Below, one piece after another: positions 33,936-43,338 of a DNA stretch of 64,000 nucleotides. Within the stretch, counting starts at the first letter, position 1; each line of letters begins with the position of its first letter. The notes below the pieces were generated by a model. That model did not search any database. It was not told the DNA's origin and saw nothing but the letters and a program-made list of their open reading frames with translations. The translations under genes were made by a program, and so were the position numbers. Source of the DNA: Nocardia sp. NBC_00508 (lineage in GTDB: Bacteria > Actinomycetota > Actinomycetes > Mycobacteriales > Mycobacteriaceae); NCBI RefSeq assembly GCF_036346875.1, contig NZ_CP107852.1, positions 5,084,001 through 5,148,000 on the forward strand, in the 5' to 3' direction.

Positions 33936-34928
33936 TCACGGACGGCGTCGGTGTTGCGCTTCGACCTCCGGCTGCAGACCGGCGGGCGAGCGCGTGAACG
34001 ACGCGCGATAGCTGCTCGGTGACACGCCGACGTGGCGAATCATGTGCTGGCGCAACGATTCCGCCGAGCCGATGCCGCTGTGCCGCGCCACCTGGTCCAT
34101 CGGCAGGGTGGTGGATTCCAGCAGTTCCCTGGCGCGCTGCAGGCGCTGGTGCAGGAGCCATTTCTGCGGGCTGAGGCCGGTCTCCTCGTGGAAACGGCGG
34201 GTCAGCGTGCGGACGCTGGTGCGGGCATGCCGGGCCAGGTCTTCCAGCGACAGTGACGTGTCCAGGCGTTGCATCGCCCAGGTGCGGGTGCCCGACAGGG
34301 TCACGCCGTTTTCCGCAGGTAGGGCGACGTCCACGAACTGGGCCTGCCCGCCGGGGCGCACCGGGGTGACGACGGCGGCGCGGGCGGCCGCATTCGCCAC
34401 GGTCGCGCCGTAGTCGGCGCGGATCAGGTGCAGGCACAGGTCGATTCCGGCCGCCGCGCCCGCGGCGGTGGTGATCGGGCCGTCCTCGATGAACAGCGCG
34501 TCGGCGCGGACCGACACGTCCGGGAACATCGCCGCCAGCTCGTCGGCCAGGGCCCAATGGGTGGTGGCGATGCGTCCGGACAGCAGGCCCGCCTGGGCGA
34601 GCACGAAGGCGCCGCTACAAATCGAGGTGACGCGTCTGCCGTCGGCCACGGCGCTACGCAGGGCGGTCAGCGTGGCTTCGTCGGTGCTGCCGCGGCTTCC
34701 GGTGCTCGGCACGATGACGATGTCGGCTTCCTCGATCGCCTTCAGCCCCCGCGACACCACCACGTCGAATCCGCCCAACCCTGCGGGCAGCACGCCGGGC
34801 GCAGCGGTGCATACCAGGATCCGATAGCCGGGCGCGCCGTCCACCATCGCCGCGCCGAGCACGGTTTCGGGCATGGATAGGTCGAAAGCCTTCACCGGAG
34901 GCACCGCGACGACCGCGACAGTCTGCAT
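33936..34928 (-). CDS. GlxA-family regulator (DJ-1/PfpI-like domain plus AraC helix-turn-helix)
   Basis: 330 residues. The N-terminal ~175 residues form a class I glutamine-amidotransferase-like (DJ-1/PfpI) domain with VTSICSGAFVLAQAGLLSGR around the nucleophile-elbow Cys. The C-terminal AraC pair of helix-turn-helix motifs spans about 215-315 (LEDLARHARTSVRTLTRRF, SPQKWLLHQRLQRARELL, MDQVARHSGIGSAESLRQH). It is divergent from an NAD-binding oxidoreductase at 35069 with 140 bp between starts, the likely target. The effector is unknown. Confidence 0.93.
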   Translation of the reverse strand: MQTVAVVAVPPVKAFDLSMPETVLGAAMVDGAPGYRILVCTAAPGVLPAGLGGFDVVVSRGLKAIEEADIVIVPSTGSRGSTDEATLTALRSAVADGRRVTSICSGAFVLAQAGLLSGRIATTHWALADELAAMFPDVSVRADALFIEDGPITTAAGAAAGIDLCLHLIRADYGATVANAAARAAVVTPVRPGGQAQFVDVALPAENGVTLSGTRTWAMQRLDTSLSLEDLARHARTSVRTLTRRFHEETGLSPQKWLLHQRLQRARELLESTTLPMDQVARHSGIGSAESLRQHMIRHVGVSPSSYRASFTRSPAGLQPEVEAQHRRRP

Positions 34929-35068
34929 GGCCTGATCCTTGGGATAGTTGGCAATCCGGTCACTAGCTTACCCCGGCAGGCGACGGCAGGCTGAATGGCA
35001 CGCGATCGGCAATCGGCACGACGGCTTGCCATCGATCGCGAAACCTCTTGTTGCAGAAGGGAAGTCAT

Positions 35069-35980
35069 ATGGTTACGCATGTCATCGTCGGCCGGGGCGC
35101 TACCGCGTCGGCTACCGCGGCGCTCTTGGCCGAATCCGGCGACCGAGTGCGCATGGTGAGCCGCAGCGGCGCCGGACCCGAGCACCCGAATATCGAACGT
35201 ATCGCCCTGGACGCGCTCGATACGGCCGCGCTGACCGCGATCGCCGAGCACGCCGAGACCGTGTTCAACATGGCCATGCCCGCGTATCACACGTGGCCGG
35301 ACGCCATTCCGCCGCTGTTCGGGTCCATACTCGCGGCTGCCGAGCAGTCCGGCGCGAACTACGTGATGCTCGGCAACCTCTACGGCTACGGACCCGCCGA
35401 CGGACCGCTCACCGAACAGTCCCCGCTGGCGGCCACCGGACCGAAAGGGCTGGTCCGCGCCCGGATGTGGCGCGAGGCCGAGGAGGCCCACCGCGCAGGC
35501 AGGGTACGTGTGACCGAGGTGCGGGCGAGTCAGTTCGTCGGCCCGGGCGCGATATCGGTGTTCACGATGTTTGCCCAGCCGAATATCCGGTCCGGCCGGT
35601 TGGTGCTGATGCCGCAGGCGCTCGACCTGCCGCACGCCTACACCGCGATCGGTGACGCGGCCGCTGCCGCGGTTGCGGTCGCGCGCGATGAACGCGCGTG
35701 GGGACGGGCCTGGCACGCGCCCGTCATCACCGCGACGGTGCGTGACCTGGCCGTGCGCTTCGCTGCGGCGGCCGGAGCGCCCGAACCCCAGTTGGCGGTC
35801 ATGAGCGATCGCGAGCTGACGCTACTCGGGTATGCCGACCCATTCTGGATCGAGTTGTTCGAGACCTACCACATGTCGCACGCGACGTTCACGGTCGACG
35901 ACGCCGCCATCCGGGACACCTTCGGCCTGAAGGCATCCGATCCGGACGAGGTGTTCGCGGAGGTGGTGCGCGGGTCCTGA
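35069..35980 (+). CDS. NAD(P)-binding epimerase/reductase-like protein
   Basis: Start ATG 35069 (MVTHVIVGRGATASATAALL) after AGAAGGGAAG. 303 residues with an N-terminal Rossmann motif GRGATASATA (a relaxed GxGxxG), a second strand VRMVSRSG, and NYVMLGNLYGYGPADGPLTE, which places a YG-x-G loop as in atypical short-chain epimerases. The C-terminus is substrate-binding-like with HAYTAIGDAAAAAV. The catalytic YxxxK is not obvious, so an isomerase/NmrA-type role is also possible. It is probably controlled by the divergent GlxA regulator. Confidence 0.8.
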   Translation: MVTHVIVGRGATASATAALLAESGDRVRMVSRSGAGPEHPNIERIALDALDTAALTAIAEHAETVFNMAMPAYHTWPDAIPPLFGSILAAAEQSGANYVMLGNLYGYGPADGPLTEQSPLAATGPKGLVRARMWREAEEAHRAGRVRVTEVRASQFVGPGAISVFTMFAQPNIRSGRLVLMPQALDLPHAYTAIGDAAAAAVAVARDERAWGRAWHAPVITATVRDLAVRFAAAAGAPEPQLAVMSDRELTLLGYADPFWIELFETYHMSHATFTVDDAAIRDTFGLKASDPDEVFAEVVRGS

Positions 35981-36183
35981 GCGTGGCGGCGGGAATTCCG
36001 CCTGCCGAACGGGCGCGGCGGACTCGGCCCTGGCCTCTCTAAGTCGCTGATCGATTGCTGATCTCCTGTTGGCCGTCGCATGTCTCTGATGACGTCATCG
36101 ACTGCCTGCGAATTCATTCGCCGGGAGGAACACGCCCGGTTAATGCTGGGTGTGCCGGTCGCGTCGTGATAGAAATTCGCCCC

Positions 36184-37161
36184 ATGTACCGGCTCATGCG
36201 ATGCCTGGTTTCCCTCCTCGCGGCGAGCGCCGCCCTCGTTCCGGCTGCGACCGCCGCCGCGGATCCCGCCGCGAGCATTCTCGAGGTGCGGGCGCTGGGC
36301 GGGCGGCAGTTCGAGGTCGTCGTCCAGTCCGCAGCGATGGGTCGCCCGATCACGCTGTGGCTGTCGCATCCGGGTGCCGGCGCGCCCGCCCTGTACCTGC
36401 TGAACGCCGTGGACGGCGGAGAGGAGGGCGGACCATGGACTCGGCGCACCGACGTCGCGGAGTTCTTCGCCGACAAGCCGGTCAATGTGATCGTGCCGAT
36501 GGGCGGGCGCGCCAGCTACTACACCGATTGGCTGCGCGATGATCCGGCGCTCGGCCGCAACCAGTGGACCACCTTCCTGACCAGGGAACTGCCACCGCTG
36601 CTCGCAGGTAGGTTCGGGATGAACGGCCGCAACGCCGTCGCGGGAGTCTCCATGTCGGCGACGTCGGCGTTGAATCTGGCGATCGCCGCGCCGGGCCTGT
36701 ATCGGGCGGTCGGCTCCTACAGCGGGTGCCCCCGCACCAGCGATCCGATGGGCCAGGCGATCGTCAACACGCAACTGGCCGTGTTCGGTGCGAACGCGGC
36801 GAATATGTGGGGCCCGCCGGGCGATCCGGACTGGGTCGAGCACGATCCGACGCTGCAGGCGGAACGGCTGCGCGGCGTGGCGCTCTACGTCTCGGCGGGC
36901 ACCGGCGCACCGGGGGCCCACGAGACGCTCGGCGATTCCGGCATCGACGGCAATCCCCTTCGGCTGGCGGATCGGTTGCTGGTCGGCGGGACCATGGAGA
37001 CGCTGATCGGCGGCTGCACCCGCCAGTTCGTGGACCGGTTGCACGCGCTCGGTATCCCGGTCACGGCCAACCTCCGCCCCGCGGGCACGCATGCCTGGAC
37101 GTACTGGCAGGACGACGTGCACGAGTCCTGGCCGATGTTCGCCGCCGCGCTCGGCGTCTGA
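36184..37161 (+). CDS. Secreted mycolyltransferase / antigen 85-like esterase
   Basis: Start ATG 36184 (MYRLMRCLVSLLAASAALVP); GTG 36166 is possible. A Sec signal ends near ATAAADP. The 325-residue protein follows the antigen 85 plan: PALYLLNAVDGGEEGG, VNVIVPMGGRASYYTDW, the nucleophile elbow in VAGVSMSATSALNLA (Ser of GxSxxA) and a late His in RPAGTHAWTYWQDD. Such enzymes transfer mycolic acids to trehalose or arabinogalactan outside the membrane. Its presence supports a mycolata host. Confidence 0.9.
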   Translation: MYRLMRCLVSLLAASAALVPAATAAADPAASILEVRALGGRQFEVVVQSAAMGRPITLWLSHPGAGAPALYLLNAVDGGEEGGPWTRRTDVAEFFADKPVNVIVPMGGRASYYTDWLRDDPALGRNQWTTFLTRELPPLLAGRFGMNGRNAVAGVSMSATSALNLAIAAPGLYRAVGSYSGCPRTSDPMGQAIVNTQLAVFGANAANMWGPPGDPDWVEHDPTLQAERLRGVALYVSAGTGAPGAHETLGDSGIDGNPLRLADRLLVGGTMETLIGGCTRQFVDRLHALGIPVTANLRPAGTHAWTYWQDDVHESWPMFAAALGV

Positions 37162-37177
37162 TCGAGATCCGGCCTGA

Positions 37178-39451
37178 TCACGGATTCCAGGGGTCGAGTC
37201 CCCCTTCGGGATCCAGGTGATCGAGATTGGCGACGCGCCTGGCCGATTGCATCAGAGCGTCGCGGTTGATGTCGGTCGGATTCGCGTAGTAGGTCTGGGC
37301 CGCGTCCTGGTGCATGGTCGCCGCCCGGTGGCCGATGGCCCAGCGGGTGTCGCGGCCCGCGCCGTTCCATTCGTCCGGGGTGATCGCCGCGCGCAGTGCC
37401 CGGTCCGAATGCCAGTTGCTCTCCACCCTTTGCACGAACGCGTGGTCGATCGCGGCGCCCGGGGCCGGCGCGTTGCTGTGCCGGACGAAGCTGTCCGCCG
37501 CGATGACCGCCTGGGCGGCGAAGGCATCGTGCGCCTCGTGGCCGACATGGTTGTCCACGGCCCACGCTGTCGCGATCGCCTTCTGCAATGGTGCGAAGCC
37601 GTACGGATTCTGCGACACCGTCGATTCCTGGGTTGACAGTGCGGCCAGCGAATGGTTGACCATCTCGTGGCGGGCACCCGAGGCGAGTAGCACGTGATGC
37701 ACGCGCGATTCGGGAACCTTGTTGTCGCGCAGGGCTTTCAGGGCACGGGAGACACCGAGTTGGGTGTGCATGCCCCCGGCTTGCGTGGCTGCGGTAACCG
37801 CGACACGCCGCCAGTTCGTGCGGGACAGCTGATGCTCGACGTAGCCCTGCTCGCGGCTGGCCAAGATTCTCCCGGTGGACCGTTCGATACTCCTGCGTGT
37901 GTTGGCCAAGGGATTGAACGGATTGATGGTTCCCCCGGCGAGCCACGCCGTCACGGGCGAGGAGTTGATGGTATTGAGTGCGCCGAGTGAGCTCACGAAC
38001 CCCATTCCGGATGAGGCATTCCCACCGCCACCGCCCATGCCGAGGGCCATGGCGCCGCTGCTCGACGACTTGGTCTGACTGCCCTGGATCGTCAGGGAGA
38101 ATCGGTTGGCGATCCAGTCGTTGCCGCGGGACAGGCTGCTGCTGAGTCGTTTCAGCTGGAAGATGGCGACGATCTCGACGGTGCCCGCGATGATGATCAC
38201 CGCCATGACCTGGCCGCGAGCTTGCGCGAACAGGTTGCCCATGAACAGCACGTAGACACCGAGGAATATGGTGTACGCCGTCATCCGCGCCGCCGCGACG
38301 AAGCTGTCCACGAGGTTGCGGACCAGAAACGTCTGTGTCGGGCCGTACACGAATCCGCCTGCGGCGAAGCCGAATATCGACATGATGCCGTGATAGATCG
38401 TGTCCAGCGCGGCCTTGATCACCTTGATTCCGAGGTACATCGCGAAGATCAAGAGGATGCCGCCGCAGACCAACAGCATGAGTCCGGTAGCGACCTGCCC
38501 CATGGAGGGATTCTCGGCCTTGGCTTGCGCGGCGGTGTCCCCGCATGCCTTCATGCCGGTGATCACCCGGCCGTCGTCACCGGCCGCGACCCCTGCCGAC
38601 CATGCCGACCGGCAGGCGGGCCGCACGTCTACCGCATGCCCGAAATTCCACACTTGCAGCGGCTGACGGGCGAAATTGTCGGCCAGATCGCTCTGCATCG
38701 TCGTCACCAGCTGGGACGGATTCGGGTTGGCGTTCCCGTTCAACCCGGCCGCCACCGAGATACCCAGATCGCGGCCCTGAGCAAGCAACCCATCGGAGGA
38801 CAGCACATCCGCCAGGGGCTCGGCCAGGAACACCGGTCCCAGCACTGCCACACCCACCATCGTCACCACCTGCATGGTGGCCTTCGCGTGGTAACCGCGC
38901 ACGATGAACCACGCGACGAAGAACGCGCCGATGCTCGCCGCGGTGACCAGCACGATCGGGGTCGCGATCTGTTCTGTCACCGCATCGGCCACACCACGCA
39001 ACGCCACACTGAACATATCCAGCCACCGGAAGCTCAACGCGTAGCCGATCAACCAGATCGCCGTCGTCACAATGGCGATATAGCCGATGAATTCCAAGCC
39101 CAATACGGCCCACAGGATGGTGGCGCGAGGCTTGAACATGCTCTCGTCGCCGGTCGCGAACCGATAGTCCGACAGCCGAATTCCTGACGAGTCGCGAATA
39201 TTCATCCAGCTGAGGCCGTCGATCTCGGATACCCCGGCCGTGGTGCCTGCCGCGTCCTGGGCGACGGCCAGCGCACCGACGAAGCCGGGAAATACGAAGA
39301 GCGCGAAGATGGTCAGGGCAAGCCAGACCGCGCGCCGTCGCCAAGCGCCTGTCCCGAAGGACGGCCGCCGACGCGGAACGGGACCACGAGGCGCGTATCG
39401 GGCAGTGCAGAACTTGCCGGGAACTCGAACCGAAAACCGCCTGGATGTCAT
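37178..39451 (-). CDS. Orphan TrbL/VirB6-like multi-membrane protein
   Basis: The start is uncertain; ATG 39451 (MTSRRFSVRVPGKF) precedes the first membrane helix (WLALTIFALFVFPGFVGALA). About 757 residues. Seven or eight hydrophobic helices occupy residues ~40-470, separated by a loop with three Cys (VRPACRSAW, GMKACGDTA). The C-terminal ~280 residues are soluble and helical. A Gly-rich GMGGGGGNASSG link marks the border. This layout resembles TrbL/VirB6 inner-membrane components of conjugative type IV systems in actinobacterial plasmids and integrated elements. No relaxase, VirB4, coupling protein or integrase is in the window, so it is either a remnant or has another role. Confidence 0.65.
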   Translation of the reverse strand: MTSRRFSVRVPGKFCTARYAPRGPVPRRRPSFGTGAWRRRAVWLALTIFALFVFPGFVGALAVAQDAAGTTAGVSEIDGLSWMNIRDSSGIRLSDYRFATGDESMFKPRATILWAVLGLEFIGYIAIVTTAIWLIGYALSFRWLDMFSVALRGVADAVTEQIATPIVLVTAASIGAFFVAWFIVRGYHAKATMQVVTMVGVAVLGPVFLAEPLADVLSSDGLLAQGRDLGISVAAGLNGNANPNPSQLVTTMQSDLADNFARQPLQVWNFGHAVDVRPACRSAWSAGVAAGDDGRVITGMKACGDTAAQAKAENPSMGQVATGLMLLVCGGILLIFAMYLGIKVIKAALDTIYHGIMSIFGFAAGGFVYGPTQTFLVRNLVDSFVAAARMTAYTIFLGVYVLFMGNLFAQARGQVMAVIIIAGTVEIVAIFQLKRLSSSLSRGNDWIANRFSLTIQGSQTKSSSSGAMALGMGGGGGNASSGMGFVSSLGALNTINSSPVTAWLAGGTINPFNPLANTRRSIERSTGRILASREQGYVEHQLSRTNWRRVAVTAATQAGGMHTQLGVSRALKALRDNKVPESRVHHVLLASGARHEMVNHSLAALSTQESTVSQNPYGFAPLQKAIATAWAVDNHVGHEAHDAFAAQAVIAADSFVRHSNAPAPGAAIDHAFVQRVESNWHSDRALRAAITPDEWNGAGRDTRWAIGHRAATMHQDAAQTYYANPTDINRDALMQSARRVANLDHLDPEGGLDPWNP

Positions 39452-39913
39452 ACGGCTGACAGTGCGAGATCGCACCACTGGGGAGCAGATGTGCACGGAA
39501 GAGTCCTTCGTCCCGTCTGGGGGAGCGCGGTCGGATTCTGAAACTGGCTGTACGCGAGCGGCGATGACAGCTCGGGCCCCCGTCTCATGCTTTGTATTAC
39601 AGAGAGGCACGGAAACATCCGCTTGAACGACCAATGACATCCAGACGGCTCGGGAGTGTACGTACGTACTCGAGACGGCGCGTGACGGTAACGTCAATCA
39701 CACTGTGGTGCAGCATGATTCAGTACTGGTCGGGCGCTCAGTTTGTCGACCCTGGGGCAGGACCGTGCAGTTTCCCGGCCGGACGAGCGTGTCTGGGGGC
39801 CGTTCGATCAGCGCTGTGCCTGGACACCGGCACTGTGGCGGCGTCAGGACCGCACAGGCCGAGGCGAGCTGGTTCTCCGCCGATCTGTCGTACCGAGGGC
39901 GGACAATGCCGCT
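39452..39913. other. Intergenic with palindromic motifs, no gene seen
   Basis: About 460 bp between divergent genes. It contains a TACGTACGTA run near 39657-39666 within an imperfect palindrome, and TGACGGTAACGTCA (5-bp arms, 39681-39694). These could be operators for the TfoX-like gene or for the TrbL-like gene. No frame with coding character was found. Confidence 0.4.
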
Positions 39914-40252
39914 ATGGCATACGACGAGGAGTTGGCCGAGCGGATCCGGGAGCGGATCGTGCCGGGGCCCGAGCTCACCGAGCAGAAGATGTTCGGTGGG
40001 CTGGCATTCCTGATCAGCGGCAATATGGCGGTAGCGGCCAGCAGACAGGGCGGGCTCCTGGTCCGCGTCGACCCGGACGAGGGCGAGCGGCTGCTCGGCG
40101 AGTCCGTCGAGCCCATGGTCATGGGTGGGCGCGAGATGGTCGGCTGGCTGCATGTCAGTGCCGCGGCGGCCGACGACGACGAAGTCCTGCGGGAATGGGT
40201 CGAGCGCGGCGTCGCCTACGCCCGGACCCTCCCACCGAAAAAGAGAAAGTAG
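39914..40252 (+). CDS. TfoX N-terminal-domain protein
   Basis: Start ATG 39914 (MAYDEELAERIRERIVPGPE); a longer frame to 39743 lacks homologous character. 112 residues with the family's ELTEQKMFGGLAFLISGNMA, GLLVRVDPDEGERLL and the late ERGVAYARTLPPK. Stand-alone TfoX-N proteins are common in actinobacteria. Unlike proteobacterial TfoX (Sxy), they have no shown link to competence. The gene is convergent with the phosphatase, with only 6 bp between stops. Confidence 0.9.
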   Translation: MAYDEELAERIRERIVPGPELTEQKMFGGLAFLISGNMAVAASRQGGLLVRVDPDEGERLLGESVEPMVMGGREMVGWLHVSAAAADDDEVLREWVERGVAYARTLPPKKRK

Positions 40253-40258
40253 CTTGTC

Positions 40259-41962
40259 TCAGAGCCGGACCTGGCGGCGGAAGAGCACCCGGTCGAATTC
40301 GCGGCCGTACTCGTCCACCGCGACCACGTCCATCTCGCTGGCGAAGACGCCGGGGCGGACGTCGACGCGCAGGAACGAGTAGTTGCGGAAGCGGACTCGC
40401 GACCACGGCGCGGCCTCGTCCTGTTTGCCGCCGCCCGGCGTCCAGACGTAGCTGTTCGGCACTGTGGTGTCGGGTAGTTCGTTGCCGCGGAAGGACTCTC
40501 GCGAACCGGGCTGGAAGTCGTAGCGTGGGCGTCCACCGCCGCCCACGGTGTAGTAGACGGTTCCGTCGGTCTCCGGGTAGACGATCGAGTTGTCGCCGGC
40601 CACCTTCGTGGCGCTCCCGCCGCGGATCGGATCGGTGCGCTCGTAGACATGGTTGTGCCCCTGCAGGACCAGGTCCACGTGATAGCGGTCGAACAACCCC
40701 ACCCAGGCGTCGCGCACGCCGCCGTCGCTGGCATGCGCCTCGGTGGTCGAATACGCGCAGTGGTGGAAGAAGCAGACGATGAAGTCGATGTCGGGGTCGG
40801 CGCGGTAGGCGGCCAGCGTGTGCTCCACCCAACTCGTCTGCGCCCCACCGGAATAGCCGGTGTTGGCGCGGATCTCGTAGGTCACGTCGTTCGCGTCCAG
40901 CGAGAGCACCGCGACGTTCCCGTAGGTGAACGAGTACGCCGAGGGGCAGCCCGCGGGGCCGTTGCCGGGGAAGTCGAGCCGCGCGAGGTGTCCGCCGTAG
41001 CCATGGTCGCCGTAGGTCGCTTCCATATCGTGGTTGCCCGTGGCGAACATCCACGGGGTCTGGGCGGCGCTGGGCTCGATGGCGCCGAAGTAGACATCCC
41101 ACACGTACGGGTTGTACTTGTCGAACCCGCTGGACGGGTGCGCGCCGTGCGCTACGAACTGTCCCGGCTTGCCCTTGCCGGAGGGGTCGGCATAGGCGAT
41201 ATCGCCTGCGAGGATGTGGAAATCCGGCCGGGCCGCGGCGATCTGACGCAGCACATTGCTCGCGTGCGGTGCGGCCGGATCGTTGTCGGCCTTGTAGTAC
41301 TTGTCGTCGTAGTCGCCGGGTGCGCCGCCGTCCGGCAGCGCGGGCGTCTCGTCGGTGCCCTGGTCGCCCATCATGGTGAAGCGGAACGGCAGGATCGCGG
41401 CCCGTCCAGAGGGCATCGCGGGCGCGGCGGCGCGGAGGTCGCCGACGAAACCGTCGGAGGTGCGCCAGCGGTAGAAGTGCGGCACCCGGCCGGGCAGGCC
41501 GTCCACCGGGGCATGGACGTAGAACTGCTCGGCCGCGAGCACTCCGCCATCGGCCGTGGGCAGTTGGGTCAGCAGATTGCGCACTTCGGCCTCGACCGTC
41601 GCGCCCAGTGCCGGAGTGGGTCCGTGGTCGAGGTACACGGTGGCGCCCGCCGGCCGCCGCGACAGCTGTGCCGCGAAACGCAATTGACTCGCCGCGTCCG
41701 GTCCGAATGCCACCCGTCGTCCGCCGACCGCGAGCTGAGCATCCTCGGCGTAGGCGCGGCTGCCGAATGGTGCGACGCCGACCGCCGCCACGGCCGCTGC
41801 CGCCGCGGCGCCACGCAGGATGTTGCGCCGCGACACCGGATGGCGGCGCAGATGGGCGCGGTGCCATTCGTACTGCTCGGTCATCGTCATGTCGGCGGCG
41901 AGACGGCCGGGAATTCCGGTGTCCGGGATGTCTCCTGCTGGATTCAGCGGTGTGGACGGCAT
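40259..41962 (-). CDS. Tat-exported purple acid phosphatase-like metallophosphoesterase
   Basis: Start ATG 41962 (MPSTPLNPAGDIPDTG) is a choice; ATG 41890 also keeps the signal, and none has a strong ribosome-binding site. A Tat motif SRRNILRG precedes a hydrophobic stretch. An N-terminal fibronectin-like domain spans about 75-180. The catalytic domain has the five metal motifs: GDQGTD, GDIAYAD, GNHD, CFFHHCAY and GHNHVYERT. This is the set of purple acid phosphatases (Fe/Zn or Fe/Mn). The likely role is release of phosphate outside the cell. Confidence 0.92.
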   Translation of the reverse strand: MPSTPLNPAGDIPDTGIPGRLAADMTMTEQYEWHRAHLRRHPVSRRNILRGAAAAAAVAAVGVAPFGSRAYAEDAQLAVGGRRVAFGPDAASQLRFAAQLSRRPAGATVYLDHGPTPALGATVEAEVRNLLTQLPTADGGVLAAEQFYVHAPVDGLPGRVPHFYRWRTSDGFVGDLRAAAPAMPSGRAAILPFRFTMMGDQGTDETPALPDGGAPGDYDDKYYKADNDPAAPHASNVLRQIAAARPDFHILAGDIAYADPSGKGKPGQFVAHGAHPSSGFDKYNPYVWDVYFGAIEPSAAQTPWMFATGNHDMEATYGDHGYGGHLARLDFPGNGPAGCPSAYSFTYGNVAVLSLDANDVTYEIRANTGYSGGAQTSWVEHTLAAYRADPDIDFIVCFFHHCAYSTTEAHASDGGVRDAWVGLFDRYHVDLVLQGHNHVYERTDPIRGGSATKVAGDNSIVYPETDGTVYYTVGGGGRPRYDFQPGSRESFRGNELPDTTVPNSYVWTPGGGKQDEAAPWSRVRFRNYSFLRVDVRPGVFASEMDVVAVDEYGREFDRVLFRRQVRL

Positions 41963-42308
41963 ACCGCCGATGTTGTCCGGGCATGGCGTACCCGGGCAAC
42001 TCGACACCCGCACCGTGGGCGGGAACATCGCGCCAGCAGTTGGACTCGGTCGCGAGAGAGCGGCGCCGGTATGTGCCATTGGTGTGAAATGGGCGAATTG
42101 TCCGGTGGGTCAGAGATTCTCGATCGCGATCGACTCGACGGACCAGGAAGGCGGGGCTCGCCGCGGAAGTGCCGCCGGTTCGGTCGACGCGTCCGGCGCC
42201 TGGTTCCCCGCGACGGCGGCGGCATGAGTGCGATGCTGTGGGTCTGCGTCGATCGCCGCGGTCAGCGCCAGGGTTCCCCCGCGACGTCACCGTGGCTAGG
42301 CTGCGAGG
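41963..42308. other. Intergenic between divergent phosphatase and cupin genes
   Basis: About 345 bp if the phosphatase starts at 41962 (229 bp if at 42079). No coding-like frame or clear operator was seen; it must hold both promoters. Confidence 0.4.
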
Positions 42309-42758
42309 ATGACGCCCTTCCTCCGCGTCGCCGCCGCGCCGGTCGTGCTCGCCGGTGCGCTGGCGGGCGCGGCGAACGCCAACGCGACGCCCGGCACGGA
42401 CATCACCGCCGTCACCCTCGGCCAGGCGCAGATCCCCGCCGGGCTGCTCCCGTTCGTCGCAGGCACCGACCTCGTCATCCGCGAAATCACCATCGGCCCA
42501 GGCGGTTCCACCGGCTGGCACTACCACGACGGCCCGGTCTTCGGTTTCGTCCGAGCGGGCACCCTCACCCATCCCGGCCCCGACTGCGTCGCCCCGGTCT
42601 ACCGCACCGGCGATTTCATCTATGAGCCCGCGGGCGAATGGAACGTCCACATCGGCCGGAACCTCGGCACCGAACCACTGGTCCTCGACGTGGTCTACGC
42701 CCCACCTACCGGCAAACCGCTGTTCGTGGACGCCCCCGCGCCCCCCTGCGCTTCATGA
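42309..42758 (+). CDS. Secreted cupin-domain protein
   Basis: 149 residues from ATG 42309. The signal peptide MTPFLRVAAAPVVLAGALAG ends near ANANA. The rest is one small beta-barrel cupin: ITIGPGGSTGWHYHDGPVFG (two His of motif 1), GDFIYEPAGEWNVHIGRN (motif 2 His). The metal site looks intact. The function of such exported single-domain cupins is unknown. It is convergent with the gas-vesicle operon. Confidence 0.82.
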   Translation: MTPFLRVAAAPVVLAGALAGAANANATPGTDITAVTLGQAQIPAGLLPFVAGTDLVIREITIGPGGSTGWHYHDGPVFGFVRAGTLTHPGPDCVAPVYRTGDFIYEPAGEWNVHIGRNLGTEPLVLDVVYAPPTGKPLFVDAPAPPCAS

Positions 42759-42768
42759 TCAACGAGGG

Positions 42769-42792
42769 GTCTGCACGCGAAGTGCCGCAGAC
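42769..42792. terminator. Weak hairpin between cupin gene and gvpK
   Basis: A 6-bp stem GTCTGC / GCAGAC with a 12-nt loop in the 48-bp gap between convergent stops. It is short and without a U-tract, so support is modest. Confidence 0.3.
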
Positions 42793-42806
42793 ATGTGCCA
42801 TTGATC

Positions 42807-43112
42807 TCAGCGTTCGTCCGGGTACTGCGGGAGGAGAGTGCCCAACGGGCCCAGGTCGATGTTGAGATCCTCGGGTGTGAGGCCGAAGTGGTCGCGTAGT
42901 TCGTCCATGCGTTGCTCGAGCAGCATCAGGGTGGTGCCGATTCGCTCGATCTGGGCGTCGGTCAGGTCTCCGTCGTCCACGCGTCGCAGCGCCTGCCGCT
43001 CCATCAGTTGCCGGAGGAGTTCCACCAGGGTGAGGACGAGTGTGACGAGCCCGCGCTCGACGGATTCGGGGTCGGTGTCGATACGCGGTGGAATGCCGCC
43101 GAATTCAGTCAT
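42807..43112 (-). CDS. gvpK: Gas vesicle protein GvpK
   Basis: Start ATG 43112 (MTEFGGIPPRIDTDPESVER); 101 residues. Shows the family's LVTLVLTLVELLRQLMERQA, MLLEQRMDELRDHFGL and ends DLGPLGTLLPQ. GvpK is needed for gas vesicle formation in several bacteria, probably as a minor shell or assembly factor. It overlaps gvpS by 8 bp and is the last gene of the operon. Confidence 0.93.
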   Translation of the reverse strand: MTEFGGIPPRIDTDPESVERGLVTLVLTLVELLRQLMERQALRRVDDGDLTDAQIERIGTTLMLLEQRMDELRDHFGLTPEDLNIDLGPLGTLLPQYPDER

Positions 43113-43338
43113 CTGGGGGCGGCTCCAGCGCGCGAGGTGCGGCGGAGTCCAGCGACGGTGCGGACAGGGCGCTGATGGATGAGATGAGGGCCCGCAGCGA
43201 GATCTGGACCATGTCGACGTCCGCGATGGAGAGCTTGATGTCGCCGGTGATGACCACCCCACCGGCCAGCACCCGGTCCAGCAGGTCGACCAGCGCGACG
43301 CGGCGCTCGCCGTCGACGTTCTCGGCGACGTGTCTCAT
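43105..43338 (-). CDS. gvpS: GvpA-like minor gas vesicle protein (GvpS type)
   Basis: Start ATG 43338 (MRHVAENVDGERRVALVDLL); 77 residues. The GvpA-fold core is clear: VDLLDRVLAGGVVITGDIKL, then IADVDMVQISLRALISSISA. Position between gvpL and gvpK, as in Streptomyces clusters, supports the name gvpS. It overlaps gvpL by an ATGA. Likely a minor shell or nucleation component. Confidence 0.85.
   Translation of the reverse strand: MRHVAENVDGERRVALVDLLDRVLAGGVVITGDIKLSIADVDMVQISLRALISSISALSAPSLDSAAPRALEPPPDD

Noticed and set aside
40155..42650. Long frames on both strands over the phosphatase gene (831 and 658 codons)
   Set aside because: The phosphatase frame carries the five metal motifs and a Tat signal; the others are out-of-frame shadows.
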